64,000 nucleotides of DNA from Alistipes sp. dk3624 (GTDB lineage Bacteria > Bacteroidota > Bacteroidia > Bacteroidales > Rikenellaceae): NCBI RefSeq assembly GCF_009557455.1, contig NZ_CP045651.1, positions 1,116,001 through 1,180,000 on the forward strand. The letters run 5' to 3'. The notes below the pieces were generated by a model, which saw nothing but the letters and a program-made list of their open reading frames with translations, searched no databases and had not been told where the DNA came from. Made by a program: the position numbers and the translations under genes. This document shows, piece after piece, positions 18,518 through 28,470 of the stretch. Every line of letters starts with the position of its first letter. Position 1 is the first letter of the stretch.

Positions 18518-19558
18518 ATGAGCACCGACCCGCAAAAAACGATCCAGGAGATCATCGACCTGTACCTCGGCGAAGAGCATCCCGACGAACATACCCAGGA
18601 GCAGTTCCGCGCCTGGCTTGCCGGCGACGGCCACCGGAAAGAGAAATACGAGGCCCTGGAAAAAGCGTTCGAAAGAGAAGTCCGGTTCGATCCGGCCCCG
18701 AGCCGCAAAGTACTGGACTCGTACCGGGAAATGACCGGCGCGGCGCGAGGCGCCGGCGTAGAACGCTCCCGGTCGCGAAAAAGAACGGCCCTGCGCATCG
18801 CCGCGGCGGCAGTTCCGGCACTGATCGCCGCCGCGACGATCTTATACCTGCTGAATCAACGCCTCAGCGAACATTTCGACGTGACCGTCCTGTCCGACGT
18901 GACCGAATCGACGGAGCGCGGAACGCAAAAACACATCATTCTGCCCGACGGTTCGCAGGCATGGATAAACAGCGGCAGCAGCATCGGATACTGCGACGAT
19001 TTTGGATCGAAACGCACGGTTTACCTCGACGGAGAGGCGTATTTCATCGTGAAGGCCTCCGTACAGCAGCCGTTCACGGTGAAAACGGAAAACATGACCG
19101 CCGTGGCGACGGAAGCCCAATTCAACGTCAAGGCCTACTGCGACAGCGCAGCCTGCGAAATCGTCGTAGCGGAAGGCTCCCTCGACGCCTTCTGCGGCGG
19201 GCAAACCTATCGCCTGGCAGACAATACACACATCCGGATGGACAACCGGTCGCAGCGCGTCACCGTGCACCGGATCGTCGACGGCGAACTGCCGCAATGG
19301 ATGTCGCAGTTGCGATTCGAAGACACGCCGCTCGAACACGTGCTTTATATCATCTCCGGATTTTTCGGCGTGAAAATCGACCTGGCGGCCGAACTGGAAC
19401 TGGAAGGGAACTTCACGGCCGCCTTCGAAGAAGGCCCGACGCTGGACAACGTACTGCTTACGTTGCAAAATACCGTACCGGACTTCAATTACCGGATCGA
19501 CGGGAACACGGTGCGCATCACGGAAAAACAGGTACGGGACGAAAAAATATCGAAATAA
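18518..19558 (+). CDS. FecR-family anti-sigma factor
   Basis: A 346-residue inner-membrane protein. The N-terminal cytoplasmic part (1-90) should bind the ECF sigma factor. One helix spans about 91-112 (LRIAAAAVPALIAAATILYLL). The periplasmic FecR domain follows (KHIILPDGSQAWINSGSSIGY, YLDGEAYFIV, QPFTVKT, VATEAQFNVKAY, VVAEGSLDAF). The C-terminal 70 residues are DUF4974 (FEDTPLEHVLYIISGFFGVKI...VLLTLQNTVPDFNYRIDGNTVRIT). DUF4974 normally contacts the signalling domain of a TonB receptor. No such receptor is encoded in this window, so the input signal is unknown. Confidence 0.9.
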   Translation: MSTDPQKTIQEIIDLYLGEEHPDEHTQEQFRAWLAGDGHRKEKYEALEKAFEREVRFDPAPSRKVLDSYREMTGAARGAGVERSRSRKRTALRIAAAAVPALIAAATILYLLNQRLSEHFDVTVLSDVTESTERGTQKHIILPDGSQAWINSGSSIGYCDDFGSKRTVYLDGEAYFIVKASVQQPFTVKTENMTAVATEAQFNVKAYCDSAACEIVVAEGSLDAFCGGQTYRLADNTHIRMDNRSQRVTVHRIVDGELPQWMSQLRFEDTPLEHVLYIISGFFGVKIDLAAELELEGNFTAAFEEGPTLDNVLLTLQNTVPDFNYRIDGNTVRITEKQVRDEKISK

Positions 19559-19562
19559 TGTC

Positions 19563-19588
19563 AAGGCGTGTAAAATTATACACGCCTT
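19563..19588. terminator. intrinsic terminator after fecR
   Basis: Perfect 10-bp arms (AAGGCGTGTA/TACACGCCTT) with a 6-nt loop, 4 bp after the fecR stop and before the convergent gene ending at 19645. The T-run is short, so it may serve both strands. Confidence 0.65.
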
Positions 19589-19644
19589 TGATATACGACC
19601 GGTTCGGGAGACCGCTTCCGGCCGTTTTCCGCAGGAGCACGGAA

Positions 19645-21672
19645 TCACCACCACACCTGTTCGCCGTTTTCAAGGGTGAAAATACGCTCTTCTTTCCCCC
19701 GGGTATGGTCCCTCAACAGCAAAAGCGCATGGGACGGTATGTTGTCGTAATACAAATTCATGTTCTCCGCCTTTTTTTTACCGAGCGATTCCCAGCCGGA
19801 TTCATCTTTCCAATAGAACAGTTCATAAACATCGCCGATGCGGATGTTGTTGTCGTCGCTGCGAAAAGCATACTCTACGCTGCCGATCGAAACCGGTTCG
19901 CCGAAATCCATCCCGGCCCAACTGTTATTGGGATCGGTAGAGTCAAAGAACGTGAAAGGATCGCCGTCGAACACGGCCTCCCTGGTTCGTCGGGGATCGT
20001 CGAGGTAGGAGCCCGGCGTTCCGATAATCGTTCCTCTCAGGGAACGATTCGAACCGGGGGGGTGGAACAGCAGTTCGGCCATGTTGTTAAATCCGGCAAG
20101 AGAAGAAAAATAACGCCAATACCGGTATTTCGGAGTTTCCGCAGGAATCCGCACCTCGCCGGCCGACTGAGCCTCCGTAAATTCGTGAATCGTAACGACA
20201 TCGCTGAAATCCGGCCGATTGGCAGCCTGTATTTTACCGGATATCAACCTTTTGGTCACTGTCGTCATCGCGTGGTAATACGGATATTTCCGCAGCAATT
20301 TAAACGATTCGCGGTTTACGGTATCGGGAATCAGCAGGTCTACCTTGCCGTAGGCGTCAACCGTAAAAGGGTACGACAGCGGCGTGATTTTCTCCCCGTC
20401 GGAGCAATACACCGGAAGATAGGCGATGTCGCGTCCGATAGCTTCGAAAACCGCTTCCGATCCGCCGACATCTCCGAATCCGACCGGGACCCAATTCCGA
20501 TTGTCAAAAACCGCCACATAAGCGTACTTATTCCTCTTTTTTAGTGCGGGATCGATCCTGATCCGGACGTCTTGCGTAGACACATATTCGGCGGTAACAT
20601 CTTTTATCGTCACGGTACTGAGAGACGAAGGAACCGCTTCCCCGCTATTGTTCAACCGGATAAAAACCGGATTGAGCGCATAGCATTGGCGGTAGACTTT
20701 AGCCATCATCTCTCCGGGACGGTGAGGCGTTCCCGGATCCGTGTCCAACGGAACGAACTCTTCGAAACGCCCGTTATTGGAGACCTGAATGACATTCCAG
20801 GAATGTCCCTGGGCCTGAGTCGGCCACTGAGGGGTAAAATCGACAGCCACGGGAATGCCTTTGCTTTGCAAAACCGCCTTAACGACAATCCCTTTATCCG
20901 TGCAATTGGACAAATGCATCTTCAGAAAAGTAGACATCCGGAGGATCGGCAGTCCCGTATACGCATAGGGCAACGTCGTTTTCAAATGGGAGTTCAGTCC
21001 CTGATTTATATTCAGCGCCGCCCAATGCGGAGAATGACAGGTAAATCTTCCGGCTCTCAGATCGGTCAGGTCGTACAGCCGATCGGCCAATTCACTGCAT
21101 TCGTCTTTCCAGTTATCCGCCTGAAAAGCCGGCGCGGCTTTGTAAGGAAGAATATATTCGCAAAAATCGTCAAACGTAAGATGAGCGGCCCAGGGCGCAT
21201 TCGCCCAAGTTTCAAAAGCGTTTTCGATGTTTCGAATCAGATAGTCCGCTTTGAGTATCCGGATGTCCGATTGGCTGGAAGACGGTTTTACGGGGAACCG
21301 CTTGGAAACCGCCTCCATAGCCTTCACTTTGAATCCGGCCCAATCCTGATCATCGGCTTCTTTCAGATTCGTTTTTGCGAGTTCGAGCAAAGAAGTATCC
21401 AGAGGAGTCGCCAGAATCGAATCGACCTGATCGCAAAACGCATTGACGATCGCCGGATCGAGCGAATAATGCCCCGGCATGTTTTTAATCAGAAACTCGG
21501 CCGCACGGAGCTTCAGACTGTCCTCGCTTTTTCGACTGTAATGAGCCAACACCTTTTCCATTTCTCCGCGGTTAGGCCCCGCGCATCGGAGAGCCCATTC
21601 CAAAGTGGGTCTGTCTTTCGAACACGAGCAAACGGAGAGTAAAAAAAGAAGAGATAAAGATAAATAACGCAT
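19645..21672 (-). CDS. transglutaminase-like lipoprotein with C-terminal discoidin-like domain
   Basis: A 675-residue lipoprotein (lipobox SVCSC). After a helical N-terminal region, residues about 270-345 carry a transglutaminase-like core: a Cys in NCTDKG, a His in GHSWNVI, and an Asp in PLDTDPG. The central part is a beta-sandwich. The last 150 residues (YLDDPRRTREAVFDGDPFTFFDSTDPNNSWAGMDFGEPVSIGSVEYAFRSDDN) resemble an F5/8 discoidin-like carbohydrate-binding domain. Related Bacteroides proteins are annotated as transglutaminase-domain lipoproteins, and some act on peptides or glycopeptides. The substrate here is unknown. It stands alone and converges with fecR. Confidence 0.75.
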   Translation of the reverse strand: MRYLSLSLLFLLSVCSCSKDRPTLEWALRCAGPNRGEMEKVLAHYSRKSEDSLKLRAAEFLIKNMPGHYSLDPAIVNAFCDQVDSILATPLDTSLLELAKTNLKEADDQDWAGFKVKAMEAVSKRFPVKPSSSQSDIRILKADYLIRNIENAFETWANAPWAAHLTFDDFCEYILPYKAAPAFQADNWKDECSELADRLYDLTDLRAGRFTCHSPHWAALNINQGLNSHLKTTLPYAYTGLPILRMSTFLKMHLSNCTDKGIVVKAVLQSKGIPVAVDFTPQWPTQAQGHSWNVIQVSNNGRFEEFVPLDTDPGTPHRPGEMMAKVYRQCYALNPVFIRLNNSGEAVPSSLSTVTIKDVTAEYVSTQDVRIRIDPALKKRNKYAYVAVFDNRNWVPVGFGDVGGSEAVFEAIGRDIAYLPVYCSDGEKITPLSYPFTVDAYGKVDLLIPDTVNRESFKLLRKYPYYHAMTTVTKRLISGKIQAANRPDFSDVVTIHEFTEAQSAGEVRIPAETPKYRYWRYFSSLAGFNNMAELLFHPPGSNRSLRGTIIGTPGSYLDDPRRTREAVFDGDPFTFFDSTDPNNSWAGMDFGEPVSIGSVEYAFRSDDNNIRIGDVYELFYWKDESGWESLGKKKAENMNLYYDNIPSHALLLLRDHTRGKEERIFTLENGEQVWW

Positions 21673-22328
21673 AATTTAAAAGTTAACAATTTTCCACCTG
21701 ATCTGTTTGAATACGCTAAAGCATCGAACGTCGTTCAAAAAAATAATAAAATCAGACGAGAATCTACGCTGGCGTTTCGAGCGGAATCGTCCGATTACGA
21801 CAACCGATAAAATAACTTTGTCAGCCGTTCCCATCCATATCGCTATACATTCTGCCTATATCCTATTTTTTTGAAAGTATCGACGACTCGTTGCATCCGT
21901 ATATTATATAATTTCAGACGATATATTCCAGCCAAAAATAACAAATAAAAGCATTCGAAAACAAAACAGAACGAAATTTTCGAACGGGATCACAAAGCCG
22001 CAGCGGCCCAAAGCCGTTCTCGCCGCCGGAGAGGAACGCGACGCCCCGTTTCCGGCGCCGCCGGAATGCCGCGGATACCCGGCGACGGACCGCATTCGAA
22101 ATAAAATGCGTGAAATCCCGTTATCTATGCAGAAATTAGCATAAATGAAAAAATAATATTACCTTTGTCGAGTAAACAACGCGAGTTCATTCTGATCTTT
22201 ATCTTCTTTGCATTTTCCCGGACAGTTCCGTCCGGCTTCTTTCATCGTTGAAATCGACCTTTATAAGCTTTCTTTGTTTCGGCAATCAACTGCCCGAGTA
22301 GGTTTGTTACCAGGACTGAAGACGGCAT
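21673..22328. other. long intergenic region
   Basis: About 650 bp of mixed composition. The part at 21700-21980 is A+T-rich, and 21990-22100 is G+C-rich without a plausible gene; a 63-codon minus frame at 21904-22095 lacks any domain. A -7 box for the next gene lies at 22160-22167. I see nothing else I can support. Confidence 0.45.
22160..22167 (+). promoter_or_regulatory. -7 box for the nitronate monooxygenase gene
   Basis: TACCTTTG is an exact TAnnTTTG match. It would give a 5' leader of about 155 nt before the ATG at 22329. Confidence 0.5.
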
Positions 22329-23426
22329 ATGTCAAATTTCAACGGTATTACGGAAATGAAATCATTTTTCATCGGCAAGTACGAAATCAAACTGCCCATC
22401 GTACAAGGCGGTATGGGCGTGGGCGTATCGCTCAACGGATTGGCTTCGGCCGTCGCGAACGAAGGGGGCGTCGGAGTCATATCGGCAGCCGGGCTGGGGC
22501 TGCTCTATCCCGGCTATAAAGGAAGCTATTCCGAGAAGTGCATATACGGGCTGCGGCAGGAGATCCGCAAAGCCCGCGAAAAGACTTACGGAGTGATCGG
22601 GATCAACATCATGGTCGCGCTCTCCAATTTTCCCGACATGGTACGCACGGCCGTCTCGGAAAATGCGGACGTGATCTTCGCAGGGGCCGGTCTTCCGCTC
22701 GATCTGCCGGGTTATCTGACCGAGGGGAGCCGGACGCAACTCGTTCCGATCGTCTCTTCTTCCCGGGCGGCGCGGCTGATTTGCGAAAAATGGTCGGCCA
22801 ATTACGGGTATCTCCCGGACGCGATCGTCGTGGAAGGGCCGAAAGCCGGAGGGCACCTGGGTTTCAAAAAGGAGCAGATCGAAGACGAGCACTACTCGCT
22901 GGAGCATCTGATCCCGGAAGTGGTCGAAGTGGCCCGGAGCTATGCCGGCCGAAAAAACATTCCGGTCATCGCGGCGGGCGGAATAGCGACCGGTGAAGAC
23001 ATCGCGCGGTTTATGGCGTTGGGGGCATCGGCGGTACAGATGGGCTCCATCTTCGTTCCGACCGAAGAGTGCGACGCGTCGGTCGAATTCAAAAAAGTGT
23101 ATCTGAACGCCCATCGCGAAGACATACGCATCATTCAGAGCCCGGTAGGGATGCCCGGACGCGCTTTCGACGGGGAGTTCATCCGGAATGTGGCCGAAGG
23201 GAAGGAGAAACCCCGCTCCTGCCCGTTCCATTGCATCAAAACGTGCGACTATACCAAAAGTCCGTATTGTATCATCAAAGCGCTCTACAATGCAGCCAAA
23301 GGCAATATGAAAAAAGGCTATGCCTTTGCCGGCGGCAACGCTTATCTTTCCGACAAGATCAGGAGCGTCAGGGAAGTAGTCGAAAAGCTGAAAACGGACT
23401 TCTTCCTTTCCAAAGCCGCCTTTTGA
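22329..23426 (+). CDS. FMN-dependent nitronate monooxygenase/FabK-like oxidoreductase
   Basis: A 365-residue TIM-barrel flavoprotein. Motifs include IVQGGMGVGVS near the start, GVIGINIMVAL, DAIVVEGPKAGGHLG (His in the active-site region), VIAAGGIATGEDIARFMALGASAVQMGS (phosphate-binding of FMN), and SPVGMPGRAF. The family oxidises nitronates or, in FabK, reduces enoyl-ACP. This protein has an extra C-terminal Cys cluster, C-x3-C-x3-C-x7-C, in RSCPFHCIKTCDYTKSPYC, which could bind an Fe-S cluster or metal. The Met at 22359 is an alternative start with better spacing to the barrel. Confidence 0.82.
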   Translation: MSNFNGITEMKSFFIGKYEIKLPIVQGGMGVGVSLNGLASAVANEGGVGVISAAGLGLLYPGYKGSYSEKCIYGLRQEIRKAREKTYGVIGINIMVALSNFPDMVRTAVSENADVIFAGAGLPLDLPGYLTEGSRTQLVPIVSSSRAARLICEKWSANYGYLPDAIVVEGPKAGGHLGFKKEQIEDEHYSLEHLIPEVVEVARSYAGRKNIPVIAAGGIATGEDIARFMALGASAVQMGSIFVPTEECDASVEFKKVYLNAHREDIRIIQSPVGMPGRAFDGEFIRNVAEGKEKPRSCPFHCIKTCDYTKSPYCIIKALYNAAKGNMKKGYAFAGGNAYLSDKIRSVREVVEKLKTDFFLSKAAF

Positions 23427-23469
23427 GCGGCATCAACTTTTAAAAACGTCCGCGAATGCGGAATTTAGT

Positions 23470-24663
23470 ATGACATTCAACGAACTGAACATTGCAGAAC
23501 CGATCTTGAAAGCGGTCTGCGAAAAAGGATATAACGAGCCGACCCCTATTCAGGAACAGGCCATCCCGGTTGTCCTCCGGGGAAAAGATATTTTCGGAAT
23601 CGCCCAGACGGGTACGGGAAAAACGGCGGCATTCGCCATTCCCATCCTGCAAATGCTGTCGGAAGACAGCGCCCGGGACGAACGATCTTCGGTAATCGAG
23701 CCCGGCGCGAGCCGCCGCGACCGGCGAGGAAGATCGCACGGGAAAAAAGAGTGCCGCGCAATCAGATCGCTGATTCTGACTCCTACGCGCGAGCTTGCCC
23801 TGCAGATCGGCGATTGCTTCACCGATTACGGCAAATACACCGGTCTGAAACACACGGCGATATTCGGCGGCGTGAAGCAGAATCCGCAAACGGAAAAACT
23901 GCGGCAGGGCGTGGATATCCTGATCGCCACCCCCGGACGGTTGCTCGACCTGATCGCACAGGGAGAGGTGAAGTTAGACGCCCTGACGCATTTCGTACTG
24001 GACGAGGCGGACAGGATGCTCGACATGGGATTCATCGCCGATATCAGGCGGCTGCTGAAAGTGCTGCCGGCGAAACGTCAAACGCTCTTTTTCTCGGCTA
24101 CGATGCCCAAGGATATCGTCGCGTTGTCGGGGTCTATCCTGCACGATCCGGTACGGGTGGAAGTGACTCCCGTTTCCTCGACGGTCGATACGGTCGACCA
24201 ATGCGTCTATTTCGTCGAGAAACCCGAGAAAAAAGGCCTGCTGATATCGGTGCTGAAAAAAGAGTCCGACCAATCGGTACTGGTATTTTCGCGGACGAAA
24301 CACGGCGCGGACAACATCTCGCGCACCCTGAAGAAAGCCGGCATCCAGAGCGAAGCGATCCACGGAAACAAATCCCAAGGACAGCGACAACGGGCCCTGA
24401 GCGACTTCAAATCGGGAAAAATCAAAGTCATGGTGGCCACCGACATCGCTGCGCGGGGCATCGACATCCATGAACTCAACCTGGTAATCAACTACGATCT
24501 GCCCGACGTAGCCGAAACCTACGTACACCGCATCGGGCGCACCGGCCGCGCAGGACATACGGGAAGAGCCCTTACGTTTTGCACCAGCGACGAGCAGGTA
24601 ATGGTAAAAGACATTCAGAAACTGACCGGCAGAAAACTGGCGACAGTGCGTCACACCGCTTAA
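23470..24663 (+). CDS. DEAD-box RNA helicase (RhlE-like)
   Basis: A 397-residue ATP-dependent RNA helicase. All core motifs are present: Q motif (PTPIQEQAIP), I (AQTGTGKTAAF), Ia (PTRELA), Ib (ATPGRLLDL), II (DEAD), III (SAT), IV (LVFSRTKHGAD), V (VATDIAARGIDI), VI (HRIGRTGRAG). Between motifs I and Ia there is an unusual basic, low-complexity insert of about 25 residues (SARDERSSVIEPGASRRDRR...). There is no long basic C-terminal tail. It precedes a cold-shock protein and an RRM protein on the same strand with short gaps, so the three may act together in RNA unwinding at low temperature. Confidence 0.92.
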   Translation: MTFNELNIAEPILKAVCEKGYNEPTPIQEQAIPVVLRGKDIFGIAQTGTGKTAAFAIPILQMLSEDSARDERSSVIEPGASRRDRRGRSHGKKECRAIRSLILTPTRELALQIGDCFTDYGKYTGLKHTAIFGGVKQNPQTEKLRQGVDILIATPGRLLDLIAQGEVKLDALTHFVLDEADRMLDMGFIADIRRLLKVLPAKRQTLFFSATMPKDIVALSGSILHDPVRVEVTPVSSTVDTVDQCVYFVEKPEKKGLLISVLKKESDQSVLVFSRTKHGADNISRTLKKAGIQSEAIHGNKSQGQRQRALSDFKSGKIKVMVATDIAARGIDIHELNLVINYDLPDVAETYVHRIGRTGRAGHTGRALTFCTSDEQVMVKDIQKLTGRKLATVRHTA

Positions 24664-24690
24664 TCGTTTTATTAACTTTAAAATATATTA

Positions 24691-25131
24691 ATGGCAGGAT
24701 CACAATCATTTGGGAAAAGAGAAAACGAAAAGAAAAAGCAGGCCAAACGCCTCGAAAAGCAGAAACGCAAGGAAGAACGCCAGGCGACCGGCACCAGTTC
24801 GTTCGACGACATGATCGCTTATGTGGACGAGAACGGCAATTTCACCGACGTACCGCCCGAAGAACGCAAGAAAGAAGCGGTCAAGCTGGAAGACATCGTC
24901 ATTGCCGTTCCCAAAAAAGACGACTCCGAACCGGAGATACAGAGAGGCCGGGTCGAGCATTTCAACGAAGGGAAGGGATACGGCTTTATCAAGGATCTCA
25001 CGTCCGGCGAGAAGTATTTCTTCCATGTTTCGTCTGCGCCCGCGGGCATCTCGGAAGGCAACACCGTTACTTTCGAGACGGAGCGGAGCGCACGGGGCAT
25101 GAATGCGATAAACATCACATTGACAAAATAA
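24691..25131 (+). CDS. cold-shock-domain protein with charged N-terminal extension
   Basis: A 146-residue protein. The last 65 residues are a cold-shock domain with RNP1 (GKGYGFIKD) and RNP2 (KYFFHVS). The first 40 residues are very basic and helical (FGKRENEKKKQAKRLEKQKRKEERQ), then an acidic linker (FDDMIAYVDENGNFTDVPPEE). The domain binds single-stranded nucleic acid; the basic helix could add RNA or ribosome contact. Such extended forms are common in Bacteroidetes. The gene starts 27 bp after the helicase stop. Confidence 0.9.
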   Translation: MAGSQSFGKRENEKKKQAKRLEKQKRKEERQATGTSSFDDMIAYVDENGNFTDVPPEERKKEAVKLEDIVIAVPKKDDSEPEIQRGRVEHFNEGKGYGFIKDLTSGEKYFFHVSSAPAGISEGNTVTFETERSARGMNAINITLTK

Positions 25132-25161
25132 CGATACGATTCACTCACAAAAACAGAAAAA

Positions 25162-25476
25162 ATGAATATTTACGTTTCACACCTGAACTTCGCTACGAAA
25201 GACGACAGTTTACTGAATTTATTCGCGGAATACGGAGAAGTATCTTCCGCCAACATCATCATGGATCGCGAAACCGGTCGCTCGCGCGGGTTCGGTTTTG
25301 TCGAAATGCCCAATGACGCCGAAGGCCGGAAGGCCATCGAAGCGTTGAACGACACGGAGTTCGAAGGCAAAGTCATCGGTGTGAACATCGCCCGGCCGAA
25401 AACCGAAAGAAGCAACGACGGCTATAATCGCGGCGGAGGTTACAACCGCGGCGGAGGCGGATACGGCAGACGATAA
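25162..25476 (+). CDS. RRM-type RNA-binding protein with Gly/Arg tail
   Basis: A 104-residue protein with one RNA recognition motif: RNP2 is NIYVSHLNF at the start and RNP1 is RSRGFGFVEM near 40-50. The tail is glycine-rich (YNRGGGYNRGGGGYGRR), typical of small bacterial glycine-rich RRM proteins. It starts 30 bp after the cold-shock gene and closes the RNA-metabolism cluster. Confidence 0.92.
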   Translation: MNIYVSHLNFATKDDSLLNLFAEYGEVSSANIIMDRETGRSRGFGFVEMPNDAEGRKAIEALNDTEFEGKVIGVNIARPKTERSNDGYNRGGGYNRGGGGYGRR

Positions 25477-25565
25477 GCGGCTGTAGGCATACGCGCATCG
25501 CACGACTCCTCGACCGGGCTTCGGCGATCATACGGATCGGAATCGGGTTTTCCCCGGTTCCGATT

Positions 25566-28297
25566 TTATTTGCAGAAAACCGTAGCGTTTTCCGAGGGGG
25601 ACGAAAAGCTTCCCCGTGCAAATCCGTTATAAAAACGCTTTGCCGACGGGACGGAGAGGCAGTGTAACCAGAAGGTGGAACCTTCGTCCGGCACGGACTC
25701 GACGCCGATCCGCCCGCCCAACTTCGAAACGATCGTTTCGCAGATCGAAAGCCCGAGACCCGTCCCCTGGGCAAACGCGTCGAGTTTGACGAAGCGACCG
25801 AACACGTCCCGCTGCTTCTCCGGCGGAATTCCGCATCCGGTATCCGAAACATAGAAATACAATTCCCCGTCGTTCCGATCCCGGTAACCGAAACGGATGT
25901 TTCCTTCGGCCGTGAATTTGATCGCATTGGTCATGAAATTAGTCACGACCTGCATCAACCGGTTCGGGTCGGTGCGGATCCGGTAATCGCTCTCCGGCTC
26001 TTCGAACCGCACATCCACCGGATGACCGTCCGGAATCCGCAGCCGGATGCTCTGTTCGATCCCGGAAAACATTTCCCGCAGATCAACGTCCGACTCGGTG
26101 AATTCGAGCGTTCCGGCCTCGATCTTAGACAGGTCGAGGATATCGCCGATCAACTGGAGCAACAGTTCGTTGTTGTTTTCGATGATCGAAATATACCCCC
26201 GTTTCTCCTCTTCGTTCTCCGTATCGGCCAGCACGCTCGAGAAACCGACAATCGCATTCAGCGGCGTCCGAATTTCGTGGCTCATATTGGCCAGGAAAGC
26301 CGATTTCAAGCGATTCGACTCTTCGGCTTTCTCTTTGGCCTCGCGCAGATCCTGTTCGAGTCGTTTCTGCACGTCGATCTGTAGCGAAGCGCCGACCAGT
26401 TGCACCGGGCTCCCCGAAGCGTCGCGCTCGCGGATGACGGCGAAACTCTTCGCCCACTGGTAGCCGCCCTGCACGTAGATCACCCGGTACTCCTGTTGCA
26501 GGATGTCGTTCCGGCCGGCCAGCAAGTCGGCGTAAGCGGCGCGCATCCGCTCCCGGTCGTCGGGATGGATCATCGCATAGTACTGTTCGTCCGAGACGAT
26601 CAAGTGCTCGCCGGAATGATCCTCCATCCCGGACGTATAAGAGAGATCGCAGTCGACCAGCCCTCCCCCGACGTCCCACGTCCAGGGAGTCAATCCGGTC
26701 GCCTGCAGCACCAGTTTATACTTTTCATTCAGCTCCTCCTGCTCGGCGCGGTGCCGTTCCATCCGCGCCAGGGCCAGGTGCTCTTCGGTACGGTCGATAC
26801 AAATACGTCCTTAATCCCCGCTTCGCTGCTGCTGAACACCAGCTTGTCGTAATAGCGCAGCCCCTTCGCACCGTCTACGACGAACGAATGAACCGTCTGT
26901 TCGGTCTCCGCCAGACAGGAGAGTTTGTCGCGGCAGGACAACGCTTCGCTCAGCCGTTTGCCCAGGATCTGCCGGCGTGTACATCCGAATACCTGCTCAA
27001 AGGCGGGATTCACATCAAGAAACTCGAAATCGGAACCGGACGATCCGCCGGCGATCCGCTTGCGCAGATAGATCACCGGCATATTGTCGACCAGCTTCCT
27101 GTATTGCGAGAGCAGTTGGAACTCGCGGTTCTGCTGCCGCTGCCGCTGCATGAACCAGCGCAACCTCATCACGACCGCCGATACCAGCAACAAAAGCAGC
27201 GCTCCCAGAACGACCAAGTGAAATTTGTATTTCTGGAAAAAGCCCGGAGGAACCTGCGTATATACGGCGTCTTTCGGAAACAGGGCCGGATCGACCCCTT
27301 GGTGTACGAGGTGATGATAGTCGAGGTAAGCCGCCGGAGCGCCGCCGTCTCGCCAGGAGATGTCGCGGGCCGGCTTTCCTTCGAGAATTTCCCGGATAAC
27401 GGCGCTGGCCACCCGACTGAACTCGATCGCCGGAATGTAATATCCGCCGCGAAGCTACCCTCCTCGTGATCCCGGTCGGTCAGCGTAAAAATCGGCGTGT
27501 GGGCCAGCCCGAAGATCACCCGCTGCACGTGATCGTCCAGGTATTCATGCCGGTTCTGGGTAACGAACCAGGAGTAGTAGATAATCCCTTTTTTATCGTC
27601 GAAACCCGAAAGCGTATCGAGCAAACTGTCCGGTCGTCAATTCCGGCGTGCTGAGCGATTCGAACGCCAGATCCGGGAAATATTTCTTTACCGTCTGCCG
27701 CACCTCTTCCCGGATGCGGAGGCTGATGTAGCGATGATCCGAAATCAGGGCCACGGTATTCATTCCGGGCTGCAACTGCCGCATCATCTCGATCGTTTCC
27801 CGGATAAAAGAGGGCTGTTTGAGGATGGTCAGGTTATATCCTTCGGCAATCTCCGAAGCCGGCACCGCCGTACGGCTGTCGAGGTTTCCGCCGAGCAAAT
27901 CCTCGATCGAAGCAGGCATCGAATCGCGCGAATAGCAGATCACCGTCGGCACTTCCTTCCACTCCCTGTCGAACAGGGGACGGCAAACGAGCCAGCCGGG
28001 ATCGCCGATATAGATGACCGCCCGGGGCGGAACGGGATATTTGGCGAGCAGCATCTCCCGTTTGGCTCGGGCGTCCTCGGGCGTCTTCATCATCGGGACG
28101 AGCAGCTCCTCGGTATCGACGCGCACCCCTTGTTGTCTGACCTCCTCCACCAACGACCGGTACAGGACATCCGACCATGCTTCGCCGAACGAAGCGGAAT
28201 TCAGCAACAGAACGTAATTGCCGTTATCGGATCGCTGTCCATAAACCGATGGAAACCAACCGATGAGAAAAAATAAAATACACAGCCGCTTCTTCAT
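25566..28297 (-). pseudogene. decayed PAS sensor histidine kinase
   Basis: One ancestral protein is spread over four frames. In order: signal peptide and periplasmic substrate-binding-like domain (28297 to about 27625); a second periplasmic piece to about 27445; a membrane helix (FHLVVLGALLLLLVSAVVM), a first PAS domain (to about 26801), then a second PAS domain, HisKA ([14 protein letters not shown]) and HATPase ([18 protein letters not shown]). Three frameshifts restore homology: an extra base in the TTT run near 27623-27625, a missing base near 27444, and a missing base near 26801. No receiver domain is present. The catalytic half is intact as an open frame, but without its start and sensor it is probably not functional. 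Sequencing error is the alternative. Confidence 0.8.
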
Positions 28298-28470
28298 AAT
28301 TGCAGGCCGCAAGGACCCGGGTATCCGTTTACCAAATTCCAACGGTTAAAAGTAATAAAAATTGCCACACCTAAATTTCTCAGGTATAAAAGCGGCCAGA
28401 AACAGAAATATAGCTTGAAAACCCGACTCACCGGGTCCGTATCCACGAACCGGAATCGTCGGTGCGCCTC

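Noticed and set aside
20040-20060. tRNA-like T-loop text (GGTTCGAATC on the minus strand)
   Set aside because: It lies inside the transglutaminase-like gene, and no acceptor or anticodon stem is present.
21904-22095. 63-codon minus-strand frame
   Set aside because: Low-complexity start, no domain, no promoter.
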